Virus record (IMG/VR): IMGVR_UViG_3300031999_003983
Span: 1 to 38,751 of that record
DNA from: a virus
DNA: 38,751 nucleotides
Reading direction: 5' to 3' (one strand)
Below, piece after piece: positions 16,081 to 26,300 of this stretch. Under the pieces are notes generated by a model. It made no database searches, was not told the origin of the DNA, and saw only the letters and a program-made list of their open reading frames with translations. Within the stretch, counting starts at the first letter, position 1. Every line of letters begins with the position of its first letter. The position numbers and the translations under genes were made by a program.

Positions 16081-17319
16081 ATGCCGAACAAATATACTGT
16101 TTCAGTCCCGGAATTGCAGGACGAAGAGCGGCAAAGAAAGGTCGATTATTACGATAAGATGGTTGGATCCGAGGGGGACGACACCAGGCTCACCCTGGCG
16201 GAGAATTCCGCCGTTTCTGATAGGTCGCAACCGGAAGCGCCTTATCGGCGGCCCAAGATTTCACGCGGGAAGCAAATTATCGGGAGCATCCTTGAAGCAA
16301 CCAGGGGAGGACATGAGGCCGGCCAAAGAATGCTCGATCAGCCCGGAATTGAAGCCCGCGAGGATTTCGACCTTGCCACTAAGGCTCGCACCCGGAGAGA
16401 CACCAGGGATCAGCAAAACGTCAACACCTTAACGAATCAATACAACCGCCAGTCGAACGAGGCTTTCAAGGTCACTCGCCAGCAACAGCTAATCGGGAAG
16501 GGTGAAGAGGAAATCGGGCTCGCTTCGGCCAGAGCTGGAACGGAGAGGGCCAGGCAAGAACTTTACACGGCCCAGGCGCGTAAGGCGGAACAGCCAACCT
16601 ATAAATCGGCCCGCCCCGGATCTTTGTTGTTTGGTGAGCAATCCGGGAAGGTTGTCGAAAAGGGAAACCCCGAGCTTTACGGGAAATCAAGTGGATCCCG
16701 TACTAGCGTTTTCGGAACCTTTAACCCCGGTCAGGGAATCTATAATCGGGAGAGCGGAACAATCCAAACCCCGGCGGATCCGGGAGCTGCCAGATCGGCA
16801 CGACCGCAACCAGGTGCCGCAGGGTTGTCGAACAAAGGAGTCCAGATTGAACACAACAAGAGCCAGGCGGTGCTAGGGCAGAAGAAGAGCTATGACGCCC
16901 GGCGCGACCAAACTATGAAGAAATGGGAGGGCTTCGACACCCAGAGCCAAACCAGGCCCGATGGAACTCCTAACCCCTATTACGGACAGTTTGAGCGCGA
17001 GATCCAAGAGCTCAACAGGTGGGACGCTCAAAAGAAGAACATGATCGAGCGGAGTTATCAGAACGAGCTCGGGCGTGCCGGGATGGGGGGCGGGGATGCG
17101 TACCAGTACGGAACGACTTCCGAGAACATGGATCCAAGCGGCCTAGCTGATGCGAATGCCATGAAGCCAGCGGAAGGCGACGAGGTTGATGTAGAGGCAC
17201 TCCGTCAGGAGCTCGGCCCTGGAGAAGTATTACTTTTTGACCCGGAATCAGGGCGGCACTTTGCGGCCCCGGAAGATCGTTTGGATGAGTTTCTCAATGA
17301 AGGCTACGAGGAGAGGTAA
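16081..17319 (+). CDS. Ejection/internal virion protein candidate, contains the 33-base repeat
   Basis: A 412-residue, charged and largely disordered or helical protein (long Arg/Gln/Glu helices around residues 95-190, then Gly/Pro/Ser-rich sequence). The C-terminus 'GEVLLFDPESGRHFAAPEDRLDEFLNEGY' looks like a small folded docking tail. It lies between a small internal-protein candidate and the giant polyvalent protein, with stop TAA directly abutting the next ATG. This suggests co-packaging with the giant protein. Bases 16450-16482, coding for QSNEAFKVTRQ, are repeated exactly in an early gene at 37629-37661. No enzyme motif is seen. It was named an ejection protein by context only. Confidence 0.6.
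   Translation: MPNKYTVSVPELQDEERQRKVDYYDKMVGSEGDDTRLTLAENSAVSDRSQPEAPYRRPKISRGKQIIGSILEATRGGHEAGQRMLDQPGIEAREDFDLATKARTRRDTRDQQNVNTLTNQYNRQSNEAFKVTRQQQLIGKGEEEIGLASARAGTERARQELYTAQARKAEQPTYKSARPGSLLFGEQSGKVVEKGNPELYGKSSGSRTSVFGTFNPGQGIYNRESGTIQTPADPGAARSARPQPGAAGLSNKGVQIEHNKSQAVLGQKKSYDARRDQTMKKWEGFDTQSQTRPDGTPNPYYGQFEREIQELNRWDAQKKNMIERSYQNELGRAGMGGGDAYQYGTTSENMDPSGLADANAMKPAEGDEVDVEALRQELGPGEVLLFDPESGRHFAAPEDRLDEFLNEGYEER
16450..16482 (+). repeat. Perfect 33-base repeat, copy A (in ejection-protein gene)
   Basis: This stretch, beginning CAGTCGAACGAG and ending CACTCGCCAG, is identical to bases 37629-37661 in the same orientation. Flanking bases differ on both sides (c/a before, c/t after). 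Here it is read in the sense frame as QSNEAFKVTRQ. A 33-base exact match in a 38.7-kb sequence is not expected by chance. Confidence 0.95.
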
Positions 17320-20300
17320 ATGCCCCGACGCTCACCCGAAGAATTGGGCCTCCGCGAACTTGGCGGGGGCGTTGCTGTCGATGAGGCTCCCGACGACACC
17401 GAGCTTGATACTCCGCCTCGGCGCTCGCCAGAACAGCTCGGGTTAAGAGAACTCACCCTTACGCCCCAGGGACTTCCGACGCTAGATCGACCGGCGCGGA
17501 TCCCGCCGATGATGCCTTCGCATCAAGTGGCCCCAACTCCAACCGCCGGCCCGGCCACAGCTCCGACACAAATGAAGGCCCCGGCCTTACTCCCTTCTCA
17601 TCCACGCACGGGCCCAGGAGTGGCGGCTTCACCTTACGACACGCGCTTGGCACCCGACGAAGAAACTCAATTCCAGGGCTGGAAGCAAACCTATGCGCCC
17701 AACGATTCAGGCCAGGATTATGACCTTCGAGGCGCGTTCAAGGCCGGGCTCGAACCGGATCCGGCAACAGGCCATTGGCCGGATACCTACAAGAAACCCA
17801 ATCACCCGACCTTTTCTAACGAGTCGCAATACGCTGATTATGGCCAACCGGGTAGCTGGCGGGGCGAAAAATTCATAGCTCCCGGCGGGAATGCTGAGCC
17901 CCAGGTCGCGCCCGTTGCTCCTAAACCAATTAACCCCAAAGGCCCGACCGCTTTCCCTGTGCTTCCGTTGACAGTAGAGGCCCCTCCTCAACCCGCCCCG
18001 AAAGAAGGACAGACAGCGGATATCAGTCAAAGAGCGGGTGCTCCAATTGCAAGCATCCCCCCGGCTTTAATCAGTCCTGAAAAGGCCCCTTATGGCACGA
18101 CGCCCGAAGAGCAAGTCACCCCGCCCGGAGAGATGCGCGAAGAAGGAACGCCAGATTCCTTCAACCCGGCGGATATGTACTTAAACCGGGACACGATTGC
18201 TCAAAGAGCCTTGGTCGATAATCCTCTTAAGGCGCTGAAGTGGGCGAACGAGCCCCAGGCCGACTTCAAAACCTTGGTTAATTTCACGCTCCCTAAATTC
18301 ACGCCCCAGGATCATCCTATCGTTTACGGGATGCTGGACGCTTTGAGCCGATTCACTACTCCCCAAAACGTCGCTTTCATGGTAGCGACCGGGGGACTCA
18401 CAACACTCGTTAAGGGAACGGCGGGGAGATTGATTTCCTTGGGCTTCGGAGCCGACACGATTGGGGGGATCCTCGATCAGAGCGAACCGATGCGGGATGC
18501 CGCCGACGTGGGGGATTGGGACAAGGTTAATAACATCCTCGGTGAAATGCTCGTAAGTGGAACCCTGGCGCAAAGTTTCATTCGTCATGGCACGGGAGCC
18601 GCCGGCATAGGCCCACAGATCAAAACCCCGGAAATGCCGAGCCTGGGGAAAATGGTCGGGATGCCACAGGAACCAGGCCAACCCTTCCCCGATTGGTACT
18701 TGCGTTATCAGGACATGAGGCGTGCCACCGTGCGCGGCGCTGAGAACCTGGCGGGCACTTTAAGAGGCCCCAAGACTGGCGAGATTCTTCCGGTCGAACC
18801 TCAAGCGCCCCAAGCCCGCCAGCAGCTCACAGAAGGCGAGCCAGTTGTCACCGTCCCCGGCCAAAAGCCAGAAGCCCCGAGGCCAACCCCGGAAACCAAA
18901 GTTGAGACTCCTACTCCATTCGAAGGCCCCGTCGAAAAAACATGGCTCCCCGAGCCGACACAACTAAAGCCAAGTGAAAGGATGCTCCCCGCAGCGGAGC
19001 CCTACGTTGAAAAAATCATCAAAGAGAAAGAGCAAGCTGAAGAACAGCGCGACCAGGCTCGAAGAGAAGCTGAGATCGACCCTCGAACCGGACAAGGCTC
19101 CAATGTCGCTTTTAAGAGAGCTCTTCCCGCAGCGGAAGCGGATCCCAATACCGAAATCGGATCCCTTGACCTAGCGAACCTAAAGGCCCGGAACGATTTG
19201 GACTCGCCAGCCGCCGGCGACAAGGAAATCGAGAACGCCGCCGACGCACTCGTACAGGCCGCGACCGAATTGGGCGTATCGCCCCGCGTCTTTACGCCCA
19301 AAGGGGACGAGCTCTACATATTCGGCCCGAAAGGGGAAATTCAGCCGCTTGTTGATCGAGCCGCCGAGATTTACGGGCGGCGTCAGATCGGTGACAGCAA
19401 ATTCCATAACTTCATTCGTGGCGGAGTAGGCCCAACACTTGAAAAAGCCGATGCCGCGATGAACACGCTCAAGGCCGCCGAGTCAACTGGAAAGTATAGG
19501 AATGTGTCGGAATCTGTTGGAGAGACTCGGAAAGTTGAGCCCCCGGCCCCGGAAGAGCCAAAACCTGAAGCGCCGCGACCAGTGGCCCCGAGCCCTATCC
19601 CTGGGAAGCTCCGCGAGAGCGCCGAGGCCCTTCAAAAGCACATTGACGAAAAGCGCAACCCGGCCACGGCTCAACAGAACCCAACAGCCCGACGGGCGAA
19701 CATCATGGCCGGGATGGCTCAAGAGGCCGAGAATATGGAACGGCTTCAAACCCGGCTCCGCCAGCTCGCCGACGCTCACGAAGCGGGCACCATTCCAAAG
19801 GCCCTTGAGAAGGTCACGACCAAGACACAAGTAGAGAACATCCTCCGTTACCAAAAATATCCGAATGTTACTTTTCACTTTTCGAGCTGGAAGGATATCA
19901 CCGAGGCGACACGCTACACCCAAGACAAAAAGCTGAAGAAGGCTCGGGAAATGGTTAATCCGAACTTTGAACCGGGTGGCTCCCTGGCGCGTCCAAGTTA
20001 TGACGACCTCAAGCATCTTTCCTACGTTGTGAACGCGGTTGGGAAAATGGGTAAACCAGGGAGCCGAGCCGCGAAAGCAATAGCCGAGGACATCGCCAAA
20101 ACCGAAGGGATGGCAAAGGCCGGGATTTACGGGGACATGGACTTCCAGGAAGCCAAGAAGGCCCTGGCGGCCCTGGGTGAGATCAAGAAGGAGCCGCCCC
20201 TTGCTCAAAAGCTCCGGGAGAAAGAGCGCGACCTGATCGGGCGCAAGATCCCCGGATACTTCCCAACTCCAAAGGCCCTGGCCAGTGTAGCACTCGCGCA

Positions 20301-23300
20301 CCTCGACGTTAAGCCGGGCGAGCTCGTTCTTGAACCTTCCGCCGGCAAGGGGAACATGGCCGACGTTCTAAGGGAGGAACAGCCGGGCGCCAGGATCCAC
20401 ACGATTGAACCAAACTCGACACTTCGAGAGATCCTCGACCTCAAGGGCTACGAGAGCAAAGGGCACGACTTCTTAGAGTACAACCCGACAGGCGCCGACC
20501 AACCCGACAAAATCTTAATGAACCCGCCTTTCGAGGAAGGTCAGGAAATGGCGCACGTCAAACACGCCTACGAGATCCTGAAGCCGGGCGGGCGGATTGT
20601 CTCGATTATGAGTGAAGGGCCTTTCTTCCGGGAGGACGCTAAAGCAAGGGCATTCCGAGACTGGCTTGAATCAGTTGAAGGCGAAACCGAAAAGAACCCG
20701 GAGAAGAGTTTCACCGGGGCGGGCGCGGAACGTCAAACCGGCGTCGCTACCCGGACGGTGGTAATAGACAAGCCGGCTGAATTTGTATCGAAATTTGAAA
20801 CCTTCAAGAAACAATGGGCTCCCGAAGTGTGGGATCAGTTATTGAAGGATACCCAATTCAACGAACTCTTAGGGAGCAAGAAATGGGATTTGGCCAAGGC
20901 CAGAGCCGAGGAGCTGACACCCAAAGCCGAGCCGAAGAAGTATGACCAGGGGACAGCCGCCGATGATCTAATCCTTCGCGCTGGAATGACCGTTGTGGGA
21001 GCAAAGGCGAAATGGCTCAAGATGGCCGAGGGAGGCGCGACAGACACAGAGATTAGGGCGCACCTGGCTGACACTCTAGGATTAGGGGGCGGTTACTCTG
21101 ATAAAAACGCAAACGTTCAGTACAAAGGCGGGAAAGAGCCGTTCGTCAAGGTGGACATAGATGGCACAACGGTCGCCATGATGCGCGGGACTAGCTTGGT
21201 GAAATTCTTCCGGGATGCCTTTAAGATTTCCAAGCCGACCGAGCCGAAGGTCGAAGCACCAGGCCCTAAAGAGCCAACCGTGACCTGGATCCCGGAGATC
21301 GACAAACTCATGCGCGTCGGTGTCGCCAATATCGGGCCTCGATCCGCTCGTATGCGTCACGACAAGCCTGAAACAGGTATGTGGGGATTCGAGGGGCTAG
21401 TCAAGGGCAGAGTGGACACAACACTCCCCGTTGTGGACACCTACCCCTCCCGAGAAGAAGCCGTCAAAGCGGCCTATGAGTGGCTGAAGAAACCAACTGA
21501 GCCGGTAGTCGAAAACCCCGCAGCTCCCAAACCGCAAACCTGGCCAGAACATATCCAGAAGAAGTTTGACCAGGCCCGGCGAGAGCTCGAAAAGCGGGAA
21601 GAGGAATTGCCGGCACAGAAGGGCGGGAAGGGTCGCACTTACACCGATCAGGAATGGACAGAAACCCCGCAAGCTCTCATCGACTCGACTCAAATCACTT
21701 TCAAGCCTGGCGAGCTTTACGCTCCCGATGTTCTTCACCTGGGGCCGATGGCGATTAACTTCCTCGCTGGCGTGCGCGGGACACAATACGGGGCAAAAAC
21801 CAGAAAAGGTGTCCGATATACCGGGATCGCTATGCCCAATGAAATCATCAGAGTCCTAGCGAAAAAAACCAAAGAGGATTGGACGAAAGATTTACAGAGC
21901 TTCCTCGCAAAAATTGTCGATGAATGGCCCAAGGGCAAATGGAGATACTTGGGATCGTGGGAAAACTCCATAGACAAGAGATTTGATGCAGTTTACAAAC
22001 GGATGGCTGAAGTCGCTGACGAGCTTCAGGGAATCTTCAGTCGTCCGATGGATTTTAACAACCTCAGAGATATTGTACTCGTTGGCACAGATCGGGATCC
22101 TGCGGAAGTAGAGCGAACCGAGCTCCACGAAAGGGCGCATATCCGGCACCTGAATGTTTTGATTGCCGCCGGGAAATCGAGTTGGACTGACCTGGTTGAC
22201 GCGGATCAGTTTCTCAATTCTCCGCTTGTCATTCAGGCCATAGATCACGCCGGCCTCGATCGGAATTATCCCCGACTGATGCAACCTACGGAAGTAGCCT
22301 CCCGGCTATCCTCGGGCGAGAGCATGGGGCTTTCAATCGAAGAGATGGCCACTGTTTTTACCAAGTTTTTCGATTTACTCTTAGAAAAGCACGGGAATAA
22401 GGCGTACACTGTTCTTGGTGATTTGAACCCTGTTTTAGAGGATGTATTTTATGAAAAGATTGAGCCAAAAATTGAAAGGTGGGAGCGGTGGCACCCGAAG
22501 CCCCAACCGGCTCCAAGGGCTACTTCTAGCATATCAGGCCGGGGGCAGGAACCAACTGTTATCGACCCTGAAGAGCCACTTGGGCCTATCTACCAACAGC
22601 GAGCCCAAGGTGAGCCCCCCGCCGAGCGCGAAGAACTTACTGCATCCGAGAAAGAAACTGTAAGCATCCTGGCCGACCCTGGCCAAGCAATCTTCGATCA
22701 CGGCGTCACGGATCCGGGCAAGTGGCTAAAAGCCATGCGCTCGGAATTCCCGCTCGAAAAGTATGGCTCCGTAAATGATCGAACCCTCCGCGACACGTTC
22801 AAGCAAGTAAAGGCCGCCAGAACCGCACCCGAAGCCCCCAAGGCTTCTCAGAAGTGGATCACAGAGCGCCCGGAGTACAAACCTTCCGACCTAATTGAGA
22901 AGCTAGACACTAATCCCAAGACAGAAGCCCTCGCCATAGTAGAGATTGAGAAGATCGAGGCCCGGCTCGAAAAAATTCAAGCGCCCTTGATGAAGCCCCC
23001 AACCTGGTCGGGTGGACAGCCGACGAGAATACCAGAACAGGAGCTTGTTACTAGCCTGGTCAATCGGGATCCGCACTTTGAAGAGCTTCAGCGCCAAGAA
23101 GGATTGATCCGGGACGAGGGGCAAGCCAAATACGCCGCGTTCAAAGAAAATCTTCCCATCGAAAACTTTAAGCATTTAAGCGATCCCTACAGCTCGATTC
23201 TTAGGTGGGCGAAGGTTGCGGGCGTCGAAAGACTCTCAGAGTGGGACGCGAATCGGCAACGCGCTTTGGCGATCGTGAAGAGCAAGACTAGCGAAATCGG

Positions 23301-26300
23301 ACGCACCCGGAGAAATGCTCATTTGAAATTAGCGCCCTTACGCTCCGCGCTCCGTGAGGCTGAAGATATTGCCCGCAAGATGGAAAAGAACGTCCTCGAA
23401 TTCGAAAAAGAGGCCGTCAAATACTGGCAGCAACAAGGAGCTCGCGGGAAGTTTAACGAGCCCCTAGACGCCGATTTGTCAGATGCTCAACGCAAAGAGC
23501 AAACTGATATTTGGAAATCCTGGGACGAGCACAGGGGGAAGGTGAGCGACGCCCGCCAGGCGCTTCGAAACTATTGGGATGAAACTATTAAACGATTGGG
23601 AGAAGAAGAGCGCCTACTTACGAGCGCCAAAGACAACCTAGAAGAACAGGCGGGTAAGCTCTACGAGGCCGAGAACCGACCACCACCGAGAAAGCCCGGA
23701 GAGCCAGAAGTCAAGCTCACGCCACAGCAACAGAAAAAATATCTTCTCGACCGCGCCGAGAAAGCCTTAGCCGCAGCACCAGAACGCAAACCAGGGGCTT
23801 CACCGGAAGGCAAAAAAGCTCGCCGAAAATGGGTTACTATCGACGTTCCCGGCGATGGCTATTTCAATATCTTCAATGACAAAACATCCCTTTCCGAATT
23901 CATCAAGAAAGCCTCAACTCAATTCCCGACCTCTTCCATCAAGGCACCAGGCCCGCCGGCTAAACCTTCCCGAGCGATTTCGAATAAGCGCGTCACGGGT
24001 GAAGGGATCGAGTATTACAACGAATTCAGGCCACGCCGCCAGGATGTTGTTACGGGCGGGCCAAAGGGCACCAAGAATTCCTACGAAGATGGATTTTACT
24101 CAAACGGCACCTATGCAATTTTGACCGAGCGGCCCAAGGGTATAGAAATAGAGCCCAATGCCAAAATGAAAGGTTTTCTTGAATCGCTTCCTGCGGGCTT
24201 GGTTGAAGGGAAGATTGTTGGCGAATTCCTCCATGAGGGAACCCAGATTCCAATACTTCACGTCACAGCGCCAAGCCGATCCGACCGATTCATTGACCCG
24301 ATCTACGCCGACGCGATTTTGACCAAGTACCCCAATGCAAAAGCATTTGTCCCACAGGATGAGAAAGCGCCGATTTACTTCAAGGAAGGCGGCAAAGTGG
24401 TTGGCATCGTTGGCCCACTTAAAGCACAAACTATCCCGGACAGTTTAGCCGAGCGAGCCCAGGAGCTATCTCCGGGACGCAAGGCCCCTGGTGGAGCCGG
24501 ACAAGCCGACATGGGCGGGTATGCTGACCGTAGCGGGAGTCAGGCTGAACTCTTTATGGACAAAGACGAGGCGGCCAGGCGCGGGCGGCAAGGATACGCC
24601 GGTTATGAACCTACAGGCGGAGAGGCCCCGCCCCCAGGCAAGAGCTACATGGACAAGTCGCGGGGGATTGTCAGGCTCCCGGAGATTATCCAGATCATTC
24701 GAGCCGTCAATGAGAACAAGATCCCCGGAGTTAAGAAATACCTGGCGCAAGCACTCGGGCGCTTTATCTACAACAGCGCCGGAACGGGTGACATTCAAGT
24801 GAAGGCCGACATCTTCCTCGGGGAAATGCTCGACTACGAGCGCACCCGCAACGGAAGCGAATGGGACAAGTACCAAGTCGATATGAGGATTTCGCTGGCC
24901 GGCTTCTACGACCTCAGTACGATCGTATTCAAGCGGGAATGGCGCAAGGGCTTTTGGACGTTTATGACCTACCGCCGGGATCCAACGCTTGCGGCGAAAG
25001 TAATCGCCCATGAACTCGGTCACATGGTCGATTGGCTCGGGGATCCGGCGAATGCCGAACTCGACAAGACTCTAAAGCGCGGGAACATCCTCGGAAGAAT
25101 TGCCACACTCAAAGGCTATCTCAAGGAGAGCTTGCCGGGCGAGCCCCTGGGAGATCAGCCTCTTACTGAAGCCGAAAAGGAAGAGCTTAAGAAGCAAGCG
25201 GCCCGCGAGCTCCGATCCGTCACCGAACAGGAAGTTGACGAGATCATTCGGACGGAAACCAATTACACCCCCGACGACATCCTCGAAATCTTCAAGGGCG
25301 TGGCGGCGGCTTCGACCTTTGACCCTAAACTCTATGAATTCATTCAACGCCTCGACCGGGCTCAGAAGAAACTCTTGATTGTTGAGGCCCTGAAAGGACG
25401 CCTGGCGGAAACCAGGCCCCCCACTCCTAAAAAGATTGTCGAAACCCCGACCGGCAATAAGATCAAGGTCACGGTTGAAGCCACTCCCGAAATGATAGCT
25501 GCCCGCTACCGAGAATTGATCGAGGCAGCCATGAGAGGTCGGCAGCTCCTTGAGCGAAAGGTTGTCACCGAAGAACTCAAGCGCGTGACCCACATTTGGA
25601 AGCCGTTCATGCCCGGCCCGGACAGCTACACGAAATATCGTTACAGCTCCAAAGAGCTCTACGCCGACGCCATTTCTGTGCTGATGAACGAGCCAGAGTT
25701 ATTGAGGAAGGAGGCCCCGACGTTCTATCACGGCCTGTTTGCCTACATAGATCGAAAGCCGGACGTGAAGGACTTGTATGACGCGATTCAAGAGAAAATG
25801 GGAAACACCGGCGACTTGATGAATGATCGGCTCTCGGACACTTACGATATGTTCAAGCGTGGGTATGAGATCCGCGAGAACTTAAATATCCAGCAGCAAT
25901 CAATGGTTGAGTCGATTAAAGACTCCACGGCTCGCTACTTCATTGACAAGATGCACGGGCCTTTGAAGCACATTCGAGTCATGGAAAAGGCTGGCGGAGA
26001 AAGGGCCGCACTCGCCAAGGAAGCCCGCTACCAGCTAGAGGAAATCGCGCACCTGGCCGATGCGGTTGAGAACTACTTTTATCATATTGGGGATGCGGTA
26101 CTGAAGCCGCTCAAGAAGAATGGGATCACCCCGGAGCAACTAGGAGCATACCTTTTCTTGCGTCGGGCCGCCTTCGAGCGCACAGAGATTGCTAACCCCC
26201 TGGGCCAAGTTGAGGCCGAGGCCAAACTGACCTTGGAAGGGCTTAAGCATTCAATGGGAGAGGAAAAATTCCAGCAATTGAAGGATATCGCCGAAGCATG

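Noticed and set aside
19483-20301. 272-codon antisense frame inside the giant gene
   Set aside because: It is opposite the GGDEF-MTase linker region, has no start signal and no recognisable product.
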